From NCBI GenBank assembly GCA_006176705.1, contig QRFJ01003325.1, positions 62,001-126,000 of the forward strand: a stretch of 64,000 nt of DNA, given 5' to 3'. Every line of letters starts with the position of its first letter. The stretch's first letter is position 1. The translations under genes were made by a program, and so were the position numbers. The notes below the pieces were generated by a model. It ran no database searches. It had not been told where the DNA came from and worked only from the letters and a program-made list of their open reading frames with translations. This DNA is from Cocos nucifera. Taxonomy: Eukaryota; Streptophyta; Magnoliopsida; Arecales; Arecaceae. Shown in pieces: positions 35,420 to 47,110 of this stretch.

Positions 35420-37046
35420 TACTATGATTTTTTGGTTCGGGATGGGGATCCTATCAAACTCGATGAGAACAATCAGGACCCAATCACCTATATGGATGCA
35501 ATGTAGAGATCCGACTATGAGAAATAGCTTTAGACCATAAAATCTAAAATGAAATTTATGAAGTTCAATGATGTATGGACATTGGTTGACCCACCCGAAG
35601 GGGTAAAACCCATAGGATGTAAGTGGGTCTTCAAAAGAAAAAGGGCACAGATAGAAAGGTGGAGACCTATAATGCTCGTCTAGCCACCAAGAGGTATCAT
35701 CAACATTATGGTATTGACTATGATGAGACATTCTCTCCTGTGGCAATGGACAAATCTATTCGGATTATGCTTGCCATCGCTGCCCATCTAAACTATAAAA
35801 TCTGACAGATGGATGTGAAAATGGCTTTCCTAAATGGAGAGCTGGATAAAGAGGTATATATGATATAGCCTGAAGGATTCACATCCATAGATGACTCTAA
35901 GGTGTGTAGACTTCAAAGATCCATTTATGGACTGAAGCAGGCATCTCGGAGCTGAAACATATGATTTGATAGAATAATCAAAATGTATGGCTTCGTTAAG
36001 AATGAAGAGGAGCCCTACATATACAAGTAGGCTAATGGTTCAGCAATAGTATTTCTAGTATTGTATGCGGATGACATTCTCTTAATCGAGAATGATGTCC
36101 CTACATTACAAGGAATAAAGATCTGGCTATCATCATAATTCTCCATGAAAGATCTGAGAGAAGCTTCCTACATCCTAGGAATGAAAATCTATAGAGATAG
36201 ATCTAAAAGATTCCTTGGATTGTCCCAGTCTCTGTACTTTGATACTGTGTTAAAATGGTTCAGCATGGAGAATTCCAAAAAGACTATCTATCGATAAGCC
36301 ATGGAATTTCTCTTTCAAAGAAGAATTGTCTAACAACACCTCTAGGAAGAGGACGTATGAGTAGAATACCATATACTTTGGTAGTGGATTCTATAATATA
36401 TGCCATGATATGTCTACGATCAGATGTAGCATACTCACTAGGGGTAGTGAGTAGATACCAATCTGATCTAGGGAAGAACCACTGGAAGGTTGTTAAAACC
36501 ATCTTAAAGTATTTAAGAAATACTAAGGACCAGTGGCTTGTATATGGTGAATCAGACTTGAAACTTATGAGATTTATAGACTTTAGTTTTCAGTCTGATC
36601 ATGATGATAGCAAGAGTATGTCAGGATATATATTCATCCTTAATGGTGGGGTTGTCTACTAAAAGAGTTCCAAGAAGCACACTATAGCCAATTTAGTTTG
36701 CAAGGTGGAGTATGTCGCCGCATCAGATGCTGCCAAAGAAGTGGTGTGGCTAAGAAAATTCATCACCGAGCTTGAAGTAGCATCCTCTATTGATTGTCCA
36801 ATTTTGTTCTATTGTGATAGCTCTGAAGCCATTGCTCAGGCGAAGGAACCAAAGACACACCAACGAACGACGCATATTATGCACCGCTTCTATCTTATTT
36901 GAGAAATTATGGATTGAGGTGATGTCGACCTTCAGAAGATCGACGAAAAGGAGAACCTGGCCGACCCATTCACTAAAGCTATTACAGTCGAGTTCAATGA
37001 CTTCAAGTAGAAGATTGGTATTAGATATTGTACCGATTGGTTTTAG
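35420..37046 (+). pseudogene. B1 reverse transcriptase and RNase H, broken
   Basis: RT blocks: GCKWVFK-like near 35620 with a frameshift, GIDYDETFSPVAMDKS (open 35623-35805), QMDVKMAFLNGELD, GLKQASRS, and the active site as YADD at 36064-36075 instead of YVDD. RNase H: open frames 36255-36662 and 36705-36902, with FIDFSFQSDHDDSKSMSGY, MEYVAASDAAKEVVWLRKF and LFYCDSSEAIAQAKEPK. The natural stop is the TAG at 37044-37046. In-frame stops often stand where B2 has Trp or Gln, such as TGA for Trp near 35954. Confidence 0.87.
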
Positions 37047-37060
37047 TCCAAGTGGGAGAT

Positions 37061-39593
37061 TATTGAGAATATGTCCTAAAGCCAATCATCAGTCTATTGA
37101 CAGTTGGGCCATACATTTATAATTGTATATGAATTATAAATTAATAAAATTTATTTTGACATTTTTCATCATAAATTCTTTTGTCTTCTAATGAACTCTT
37201 GTATTCTGATGAAGTTCTTAGGACTATCTAGATTTCACAAATAAGGATTTATTTTTTAGTCCTTAAATTGTTCATGACCAAAAGATACGTTGTTACTTAG
37301 GATGACCATGTTTATCGAGTATAGGTCATTATGCGCTATATAGGTTGGTTGTTCTTGTAACCAAGGAGTGTTGAGACATTAGTATGGCATGCAAGTGAGA
37401 TGTATGGATACATCTGCACTGAATATGACCAACTCTAGAGCTTTTCTGCTATCAAGATTTTCTCTGATGAAATATGGGTATAAATGTTCCTCCGGCTTGA
37501 GATCACCATGGTGACTTCCAAGCAACTCACTATGCTTTGGTGTCGGACTACCTGAATTTTTAATTCAATGATGGAAGATTTTTGGGCATCGTTAAGTACT
37601 TGAGGAGTCGATGCATGTATCAAGATGGGATTGATCACTCCTGCTTTTAGGAGCTGTGTTAAATAGTATTTCAATTTAGCAAAGCTTTGGCTAGGGTAGT
37701 CCTTGTCAGGGCTCACAGGACTTTGCTTTGAGACACGATTTAGATGTATCTTTTAGGGTTGACAGTCAAACCCTAAAGTCATCCTATGCACAGAGGTCAA
37801 AGGGATGAATTATATGGTAACCATGTTTGTGTAGGTTCTAAATATTGCGATTGTGACTATTCGACCTATCCGAACATCGGATATCATTGCTAGAAGGTCA
37901 CTTTGATTAGTATAGAAATTAATTTCTATGCTACCGGCTTAGGTTCGGTCCTATAGAGTCATACACATTAGAGATTTCTACCTAATTTGATGGCTAGTGA
38001 AGAGTCCCACTCGACTAGGACTCTATGATCAAGAGTTCCACTAGACTAGGACTCTTCGATCGAGAGTCCTACTAGGTTAGGACACTGAACCTCAATGTCT
38101 AGGAGTCTATGGTCAAAAATCCCAGTGAACTGGGACTCTTTGACCAAGAGTTCTACTACTCTGAGACTCTGAGTCCTACTTGTCTAGGACTCTATGATTG
38201 AGGATTATGACTCTATAATCATGAGTTTCACTTATTTCGGACATCGGGATCAAGAGTCTCACTAGTTTGGGACACTTCGATCAAGAGTTTCATTTTGATG
38301 GAACTCTATTATTCGAACATCCACTAGATTTGGACTCTGGATTTATGAGAGGTTTAATTAGTGATTTGATTACTAATAAACTTAATTTAGTTAAGTAATT
38401 ATTTTTGGATCAAGTTCAATTGAATAGATTTAGTTGGGTTTAACCCGATTAGGTTATGAGATGACCCAATCATCGAGGAAGTATGATCCCTGATTTGATC
38501 AGAGGTTGGACTTAATTAATTCCTAATTTGATTAGGATTTAACTAAGCCTAATTGAGCCTAAATTAGTTGGGTTTAATCAAGTCTAATTGGATCTAACCA
38601 ATTTGGATTGGGTTGGTTTAATTGGATGAGAGGTTTTAAGATTGGTTTGACCTAGTCTTGACATGTGCCACATCACCTTTGTTTGCACCATTCTATTCTC
38701 CACGAGAAAAGGTTTCTTGTGAATGATTTCCTATGCAAAGAGGGATCATTCCCCTCCTTTACATGTCCTAGAGAGATAAGCTAACATTAGTTGCCATTCA
38801 AATTCAAATAGAGTTTGAATTTGAAGGAAACAACTCCCTTATCTTACCTTTTCTCCATGCCACCTTGACTTATGCATCATCTATAAAATTCCTGAATTTT
38901 TTTTTGGGTGTAAGTTTTTTTGAAACTTCTCTTCTCTAGTACATGAGCCCTTCCATAGCTTGGGAAAAATAAAAAAAAAATCTAAGAAGAAAAATTGAGC
39001 AAAAAAACTTGGTGCTAGGGTTTGAGTGCTGCATAGCCCTAGTTCATGATCTAGGGTTCCTATTTTGATTTTGTAAGATTTGAGCATCAAATCTTTACAA
39101 GATTTTGTGGAGTGCTTCCTCATCCTCTCTTCTACCCCTACTTCTGATCTGGATCATCCAAAGTTATGGTGTAGGTAGATCAAAACTTTTCGATCAGATC
39201 TAGCCGTCAGGAGCATTCTTTATCGAGCTAGCACTCGAGAGGAGCTTATCAGGACTAGAAGCCTTGTGTGGATGATCCATGGAGGCTACATATTTGTGTG
39301 GCTACATCATGACTAGCAGACCTCCTAGACGATGATCAGATCAATGAGATCAACTAACCGCGCAAGGTATTGTGTTTTGAACACGTAGATGAAGTAAACT
39401 ATTTATTGTATAATTTTTCTTTTAAGATCTATATAAATGCATGCATATTATATTTAGATCCTTTTGTGTAGGGTTTATTAATTTGATATGATCATTAATT
39501 AATTAATTAGATTAATTAATTTCTACTATAATTTTTGCTATTTTTGAAAATATTTTTGAAAGTAGCACTGCAAATCCTGCACTATTCCCTTCA
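37061..39593 (+). repeat. B1 3' LTR
   Basis: Follows the polypurine tract AGTGGGAGAT (37051-37060). Start TATTGAGAATATGTCC, end ATTCCCTTCA. Carries the same palindromic array (38000-38312) and TATA box (38882) as the 5' copy. Confidence 0.9.
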
Positions 39594-40614
39594 ATTAGGT
39601 CTTGACTTGGTCGAGTCACATCTCAATTTAATTCAATCCTGATCTAGACTTAATCTTATTAAGCTAGTCAATTCTAAGCTTTCTTTGATCCCACCTAACC
39701 AACTCTTGATTTGGTTTGATCAACTGCTAAACCTAATTGAGCTATCCAAGCTCGAACCCAATTTTATGAAGATGTCTTAGATCTAAAAATTTTTTATTTT
39801 TAGATCTAACTAATTTCATCATCTTAATTTTTAATTAAGTTTGGGTTCATGAATAATACGTGTAACAAAATCCTAGGGTTTTAGGATTTAGGATTTTATA
39901 GAAAATAAGTTCTAATTTCTGATTAAGGATGAACGCGCAGCATCCCTACACATCATAAGAACACTCCATCGAATGAAAGGAGAGGATCTTTAAACTCTAC
40001 CATTTTCTTATGACCAGACGGTCAAGGAGAATGCCTTAATCAAAAATATATTTTTTAAATTAAAACAAGTTAGATCTAAATCATATATCACATATACAAT
40101 CAAAGATCTAACCTATATACGCCTTGCATACATCTCATGTATCATAACTCAATCAACCACGCATGCTTTTAGATCTGAAATATCACATATTAAATCTAAA
40201 AAATAAAATTTTAAATTTGATCACATCAAAATTAAAACTATTTTAGATATTTTATAGAACTATTCTATAACTAGTCTAAGCATGCATCTTTCATATCTCA
40301 TATAAATAATTAAAAATTAAAAACTTTATTTTTTATTTTTTAGATATGGTTACAATAATTATAACATCAAAATAAAAAAGATCTAAAATCATATTTAATA
40401 AAATTAATAACATGATCATACTAGATTACATATAGAACTATTCTATTCCTAGTCTAATCATGCATCTCATACATTATAGATCTAAATCATATGATTTTTA
40501 ATTTTTTTATTTTAGATCTAATCATATCTAATATGATATCTAAAATTTCTCAATATCAGATCATAAATAAAAATTAAATCAGATTTAAAATAGATCTAAA
40601 GAACTACTAATGCA
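39594..40614 (-). other. A leader, outer part (next to primer site)
   Basis: Non-coding, rich in AGATCTAA and ATCTAAAA words, no ORF of note. ATTAG at 39594-39598 is the B1 target-site copy. It continues the interrupted leader at 28799. Confidence 0.7.
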
Positions 40615-40626
40615 GCTCTGATACCA
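40615..40626 (-). other. A primer-binding site, initiator tRNA-Met
   Basis: The minus strand reads TGGTATCAGAGC, an exact 12-base match to the tRNA-iMet complement, two bases from the LTR. Confidence 0.93.
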
Positions 40627-40628
40627 TT

Positions 40629-42101
40629 TGAAGGAAAATCTGATTTTCTGTTGCAGGATTGTCCAAATCTGATCAAATCTAAGATGGATTTTTCTGCAAA
40701 AATTTCTATAATCTAATCAAATCTAAGAGTTCTTAGATCTGATTAAGATGATCTAATATTAAAATTTAAAAATTAAATTAAATTATATTTAATTTCAAGG
40801 ATCTGATTGGATAATCTAATTATCCTACGATGATCCTAATCATTCCTGAGGTTCTGGAAGGAGCCACCCACGTGCCTGGACTCTACCAGTATCCACTCAT
40901 GTAGGATCTAGATATCTTCTTCTCATGAATCTTTCTTTAAATGATTAGATCAGGATTTGATCTATAAGTCCTTCAAAATAATTTTTGAAGGCAGCCTATC
41001 CGTCTCATGAACATCGTCACGTAGATCTTGAATCTTGCACCTATCCATCTCATGAACATCGTCACATAGATCTTGAATCTTGCACCAAAATATTTGGACA
41101 TTCTCCTCTGATTTATGTCTAACTTTTTAGGTGTGTAGAGGAGAGGGAGAGAGAGGATAGAGGGGGTGTGGGATAAGGTATGGGTGACAGCACTTGGGCA
41201 TGGAAAATAATTTTATGCGATGCCTCCTCTTTGGCATGAGAACGGGTTTTAGATCCAACGCCATCTAAAGTCCCATTTGATCAAATAACCTCTTATTTGA
41301 TTTCAAGGGAAATCAGGGATTAATCTCCATATGAAAACACTAGATCCCATCTAGTTTTGTTGTAAAAAATGATTCAAAAAGTCAGCAACATGAGAAGATA
41401 AGGAAGAGTCCATTGCACCTAAGACTCTTTCCTCAAGAGTTTGATCCAAATTAAATTCTATAAAGACTCACTCAAAACTTTACCATAAATCACAAAATTT
41501 GGCACACCCATATCACATCTTAAGCCCTATCACATATCCAAAAATTAGAGTAAAAGAATTTCTAAAAGTTTTTTTAGAAGCACCTGATCTGGTAACCCTG
41601 AAATCTCTCAGCATTTGACCCTAGTCCAATTACACTAGGAATGGATTTAATTTCTATAATTAATCTGATCTGGACTAGTTTCAGTCAAATAAAAATAAAT
41701 TTATTCAAGATACAAGAATTAGATAAATTAAATTTGATTCAGTTGTGATGAACCAAAAAGATTATAGAAGGAAAAAGCCAAGCTAAATCATGTGCTGACA
41801 CGATTACCATGAACCTGATTAGATCTAATCAAGATCAATCAAACTAGGTTAGCTTAATTGATTACATCCAGACCCAAACCCTTATTTGTGTGACCCAGTT
41901 AGGATTAGTTCTATATGGTAATGAGATATGTCATGATCTCTATCATCAACATCATCGAAACACCTTTCGATGGACCAAACTTTTCTGATTCACATAATTA
42001 GAATGATCGATTATCAAAATCATTCTAATTGCTCCCAAAATCTACCAGTGATACCTAATAGTATATGGTGGCAATCCATCACAACTAAAAGCGAAGCTCT
42101 C
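40629..42101 (-). repeat. A 5' LTR, 3' part
   Basis: Begins TGAAGGAAAATC on the plus strand, matching 9166. It contains a 45-base tandem duplication at 40996-41085 absent from the 3' LTR (9527-9581). Interrupted at 42101 by C; CTCTC at 42097-42101 is the target copy. Confidence 0.9.
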
Positions 42102-43406
42102 TATTGCCCAGATGAACAATCTAGGAGGAGGGGTGAATTGGATTTTTAAAAATTTAAGCAGATATGTGCGGTGATTAAAGATTAAATCCTGAGTGAATCA
42201 AATGTGAGAACAAATAGAAAATACAAGCTAGAGAACACACATAAGCAAGAGGCTTTTATAGTGGTTTGGTGCACTTCCAGCACCTACATCTACTTTCCAA
42301 GCAAACTCTTGAAAATTTTACTATAATCCCTCAAGATTATAGCTGGATAGTTTTCCCGGGCTCACTATCTAATAATCCAATAGGTTTTTCTCTAGGTTCA
42401 CCAACCACAATCCTTACAAGAACCAAATAAATCAATCTAAATAAACAAAAGGATAGAAAAACCCCAAAACCCAAGTTTCAGCTCCTACTAAAATCAAATA
42501 TTTGGAAAGGGGAAAGAAAATGTTTCAACTCAAAAGACCCCTTCAAACAAGTAGAAGAGTTATCCTTATAGTTCATTAAAAGCCTCTTTGAATACATGGA
42601 GTTAATGCAGTTGAGGATTCATCAATGCTTGAGAAGATGAGGACTTCCATTCAAGAATAGAGCATGTTTTTTTTTTCTCTCATTTTTCTTTGATTGATCA
42701 TGAATAAGCCTTCTTCCTTTTATATCTGCAGCATTTCCCCTCTTCTGGTGATGATTGGAGCTCAAAAAAAGTAAAATCTGAACGTTGGAGAGTAGCAACT
42801 AGCCGTTGGAGTCAAAAAAATTTGATATGGAATGCCTCATCAAAAAGTTATCGCTGAGTCTCGAGATCTCGTGATTTATCTTGAGACATCTCGCCAAGTT
42901 ACGAGGTCTCTTAGTTTAAACAAGAGAGCTCTCACCTTCAGGTTCACAAAAAATCATCTTTTTGAAAAAAATAGCTCGCCTGAGATCGAGACCTCTCGAT
43001 TTTGAATAAGACATCTCGCGGGGGCTATGAGATCTCTCAAAAATCCTATGAGACCTCTCACTCTCAGAGCATAGAAATTAGATTTCTATCACCTGAGATC
43101 GAGAGCTCTCAAGATTCTCTCGAGACCTCTCGAAATCGTGCTAGAGCAGTGCTGAGGATGTGCCAGTCCACTCGAGAGCTTTCTGAAAAATTTTGAATTA
43201 TCTCTAAGACTGCTCAAAGGTGATTTTGAGAGAATTTTTACTCCACACAAGGGGATTCGAATTTTGATTGATTTTCACTTAATGTCTTTCTTATTTTGGT
43301 CAAAGAGCTCTCTTTCTTCTGACATCGGAATACTTAAAATAAAATATATTAATAATCATTTACTTTAACATTTGGTCATCATCAAAATCACTTAAAGGAT
43401 TCAACA
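42102..43406 (-). repeat. C 3' LTR
   Basis: 1,305 bases. TATA box on the minus strand (GATATAAAAGG) at 42716-42726. It carries an array of GAGACCTCTCGA-type palindromes at 42850-43190. Confidence 0.9.
42850..43190. repeat. Array of GAGA-TCTC palindromic repeats in C LTR
   Basis: More than a dozen copies of GAGATCTCTC, GAGACCTCTC and GAGAGCTCTC words at uneven spacing. The other LTR has the same array at 51330-51680. More copies lie near 45480-45620, just after pol. Confidence 0.85.
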
Positions 43407-43421
43407 ATCTCCCCCTTTTTG
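43407..43421 (-). other. C polypurine tract
   Basis: The minus strand reads AAAAAGGGGGAGAT directly before the LTR start TGTTGAATCC. Confidence 0.9.
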
Positions 43422-43899
43422 ATGGTGATAAAATGTTAAGCAATCCATAAAATGATTATAAGAAATATGAATGTCATGAACTAATGAATGCAAAATTTTT
43501 ATGCTAAAGCTTTCCCTTAATGTATGCTCTCATGAAATGAATAAGATTTGAATAATCATTCTCCCCCTTAATGTATGCTCTTATGAAATGAATAATATTA
43601 AATGAAAAAGATTTGCATTTGATCAATTCAAACAATTCATTTTCTAAAAGGTGCCCTTTTTTGTATTTTAGTTTGAATTGATTACACATTTGCATATTTT
43701 TTCTTAATATTTCTCCTCCTTTTTGTCATCATCAAAATCACAACAATGAAAGGGTCATAAAAAAGATAAAGAAGGCAAGAATATAAAAAGAATTGATTCT
43801 ATTTCAAGATTTAATACTACATAGTTAGAGGTGTATGTTGGTTTACAAAAAAAGAATCTCATACCAACATACCTAAATCAAAAGTTAAAATAAAAGAGA
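43422..43899 (-). other. C region between extra ORF and polypurine tract
   Basis: T-rich on the plus strand, with two near-identical 40-base stretches (GTATGCTCTCATGAAATGAA at 43521 and GTATGCTCTTATGAAATGAA at 43571). No coding signal. Confidence 0.6.
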
Positions 43900-45365
43900 A
43901 ACTAGACCTAGTCCTCATTAGAGAGGAACTCAATGATAGGTTCAGATGAAGATTTGGGTCTAGTTAAGGACAAGTGAGGAGCAGGTCTAGGAGATGGTGA
44001 TGGTATAGAAGAAGATGATGGTCTAGAAGAGGAAGAAGTCTGACTCAAAATCTATCACAAAGTGGAAATATGGACTTCAGCTATGGTGCACTGAACAGTG
44101 ATATTCTCTTCAAGTCTCTATAATCCTGACATTGTTGAATAGGAGTAGTTCAATTTGAGCTGATGTTTTATGCTGCTCCTCCAAAATTTCTAACCTTTGA
44201 GATAGTCCACTAATTTGTTGACTAAGCATTTTTATTTGACCCTTAGTGGATATCCTTTGCTCTTCAATGCTCACTAAAAGTTGATGCCTCACACAGGATA
44301 GTATATCCATAAATCTTTCAGAAACTTTCTAAACAACTTCTTCTACCACCCTTTCAACTAACAGATCTTGATCAAAAGCTAGGGGAGGAGCTGGAGCATG
44401 ATAAGGAGGCACCTGAGGAGAGTGTGGAGACCCTAGTGTAGTGAAGGAGGGTCCAGTAGATGGTGATGGTGGAGCGGGTGGAGATCTATGTTCTTCAGGC
44501 TCGATTGCAACACATTCATCTATCCTCATCCATTTATCATCCTTCTTTACAAATTTCATCTAGTTCAATGTTTCCTCACTGATGTAGTCTGTGTGAGCCA
44601 GCTTTTTGAAATCTTCACCTTCTAGATTAACTTGAATGTCCTTGAAGATTAAGATAAAGATCATTCCATAGAGTAAACATGCCTTGCTCTTGCTGGCTGT
44701 ATCCTTTAGTTGTTATAGCATGAGAGAGGAAAAGCTGATGGGAGTTTCTATCACCATAAAAAACATGACTCCAAGTTTTCTTTTTCCAACCCAGTCATGT
44801 CTTTCAACTTTAGGGAAAATAATATGACTGACAAAGGACAGACAACAGTAATCTCATTTCGACTAAAAGAAGGATGTGAAACAAGTTAAAGATTTTCATC
44901 AACATCTTTCCTTTCTAAGACACACTTAAGGGCTTCAGTTTTATCAAATAAGTTTAGGTTACTGATCCCAGCCCTAGGCACTTCAAGGAGCTACCCTATT
45001 TTTCTCTCATCAAAAGAAAAATGCACTCCTTTCACGATAGATTCCACCTTCGACCCATGCTCAAAACTAATGTGGTCAAAAAATTTTCTTATTAAGTTCG
45101 GATAAATGTTTACCTCTAGGGTACAGAGTTTTTTCCAACCTTGCTACTGTATTCAAGACCCAATATGGAAGTGCTCCTGATCAAGGTAAGCGATATCTAC
45201 ATAGCAGCTCGTCGAAACCATCCTAGTAGCAACGAAAAGACGGGCACGAGATGATGAAGCGGATAGAGATGACTGAGCCATGTCATGCTGTCATTTAGCA
45301 CTAGCTTCAGTCGAAGGCATGATGGAGGGTCTTTGCGCGGTGAGCGATCTCTTCTTCGTAGCCAT
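43900..45365 (-). pseudogene. C extra ORF after pol (envelope-like position), broken
   Basis: The likely start is the ATG at 45365-45363 (MATKKRSLTAQRPS). One frame with a few stops runs to about 44750 and includes NIYPNLIRKFFDHISFEHGS and VKGVHFSFDERKIG, resembling the 'putative plant transposon protein' domain (PF20167-like). After frameshifts, 44559-44329 encodes a Pro-rich stretch (SPPAPPSPSTGPSF) and 44310-44110 a segment of regular hydrophobic heptads (IKMLSQQISGLSQRLEILEE), probably a coiled coil. SIRE-type elements carry an ORF with Pro-rich and coiled-coil parts here, called env-like. I see no clear signal peptide or membrane segment, so an envelope role is unproven. Confidence 0.65.
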
Positions 45366-45758
45366 TGGGGGCTAAGGTTTGGGGGGAATGGACAAGAGAG
45401 GGTGATTTGAAGGATTTTTGAGGAAAGAAGAAGAGTTTTAGAGAGAATAGAGGAGAGGTCTCGGATGAGTGGAATGAATGAATAGAACAGGGGACCTCTC
45501 GTAGACCAATTTTAAAAAGAGAGCCCACATGAATTGAGAGCTCTCATCTTAACGATGAGACATCTTAGCATGAGAGGCCTCGAAATCCAGCTGAGAGGTC
45601 TCATGAGAAATTTGAGACTTCTCGAGCATAGGGGGAAAAATCAGAATATAGGAGGAATTTCAAGCCAATTTTTCTTGAATTTTTAGGATGGAAAAAGGGG
45701 TGTTAGGAATGATGGAAGGAGGTCAAAAATGATCCAATAAATTTAAAATTAAGCATTA

Positions 45759-47110
45759 TTAAAGAGGATCACAAATACCAAGTTCACCCCAAATTTTTGA
45801 GAATCTATCTTCATTTAGAGATTTTGTAAAAATGTCAGCTAGTTGATTTTTAGTTGTAACAAATTCAAGCATAATGTTATTATTTTGTACATGATCTCTA
45901 ATGAAGTGATGTCTAATTTCAATATGTTTAGTTCTTAAATGTTGAATGAAATTTTTTGTCAGGTTTATGGCACTAGTATTGTCACATCTAATAGGAATTT
46001 TGTTTTGCTTAGTTCCAAAGTCTTCGAGTTGTTGCTTGATCGAATGTGTTTGAGCACAGTAACTCCCTGCAGCAACATATTCGGCCTCAGCCATTAATAG
46101 TGCTATAGAGTTTTGCTTTTTGCTATACCAAGAGATCAAGTTCAATCCTAGAAATTGGCAAGTGCCACTAGTACTCTTTCTATCAATTCTACATCCTCCA
46201 TAGTCTGCATCAGTGCATCCAAAAAATTCAATGGAGGATTGTTTTGAGTATGAAAGTTCTAAGTTATGTGTATAAATTAAATATCTAAAAATTCTCTGAA
46301 CAGCTAGTAAGTGTGATTGTTTAGGGTTAGATTGAAATCTTGCACACATGCATACACTAAACAGTATATCAAGTCTACTTGCAGTTAAATAAAGTAGGGA
46401 TCCTATCATACCTCTATAGAGCTTTTCATTCACATTCTTATCATTCTTGTCTTTGTCAAGTTTGCATGAGGGGCTCATGGGAGTGCCGATTTCTTTTCTA
46501 TTTTTCATGCAAAACTTCTTTAGCATCTCCTTGATGTACTTATTTGGCTGATGAAGATGTCTTCCTTTGATTATTTGATTTATAGTCCAAGGAAGAAGTT
46601 TAGCTCCCCCATCATGCTCATTTCGAATTCGCCCTGCATCAACTTAGCAAACTCTTGACAAAGAATTTCATTAGTAGTTTCGAATATAATGTCTTCCACA
46701 TATATTTGAACCATAAGAAGTTCATTATTTTTCTTTTTTAAAAATAGAGTGGAGTCAACACTTTCACTAATAAAATTATTATGTAGTAAAAATTTGCTCA
46801 ATCTTTCATACCATGCTCTAGGTGCTTGCTTAAGTCCATAAAGAGCTTTGTTTAATTTATATACATGGTTGGAAAGTGAGTGATTTTCAAAATCAGAAAG
46901 TTGTTCTACAAAAACTTCTTCAGAAATATAACCATTCAAAAAGATGCTTTCACATCCATTTGAAATAATTTAAAATTCATGTAACAAGCAAAAGCAAGTA
47001 ACAATCTAATTGCCTCTAATCTTGCCACAGGTGCATATGTTTCAACAAAGTCAATTCCTTCTTTTTGATTATATCCCTTAGCGACTATGTAGCTTTATTT
47101 CTTACAACAT
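45759..47110 (-). pseudogene. C reverse transcriptase and RNase H, active site altered
   Basis: RNase H and the RT end form an open frame of 255 codons (46526-45759), with FFGCTDADYGG, LLMAEAEYVAAGSYCAQ and RCDNTSAINL carrying the D, E, D residues. The RT core (46939-46580) has HVYKLNKALYGLKQAPRAWYE and an active site of YVED at 46691-46702, where the second-from-last Asp is Glu. Between them (46579-46527) the frame shifts. The N-terminal RT (about 47110-46940) is readable only in pieces. Family members use YVDD, so this copy is probably inactive. Confidence 0.88.

Larger units (their letters stand above)
28800..39593 (+). mobile_element. B1: copia retrotransposon, family B, full length
   Basis: Complete structure on the plus strand: 5' LTR 28800-31336, primer site, leader, gag, protease, integrase, RT, RNase H, polypurine tract 37050-37060, 3' LTR 37061-39593. 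It lies in the leader of A. The flanks are TTTAG (28795-28799) and ATTAG (39594-39598), a five-base duplication with one mismatch. The LTRs are visibly diverged from each other (roughly one difference in ten bases by eye near their starts). Gag-protease is in one frame with several stops. Confidence 0.92.

Noticed and set aside
40615..40626. Possible tRNA-Met gene fragment
   Set aside because: Only the 12-base complement of the tRNA 3' end is present, at the fixed distance from an LTR; it is a primer-binding site.
43422..45758. A true viral envelope gene in element C
   Set aside because: No convincing signal peptide, membrane segment or fusion-type motif; I only call it an extra ORF at the env-like position.
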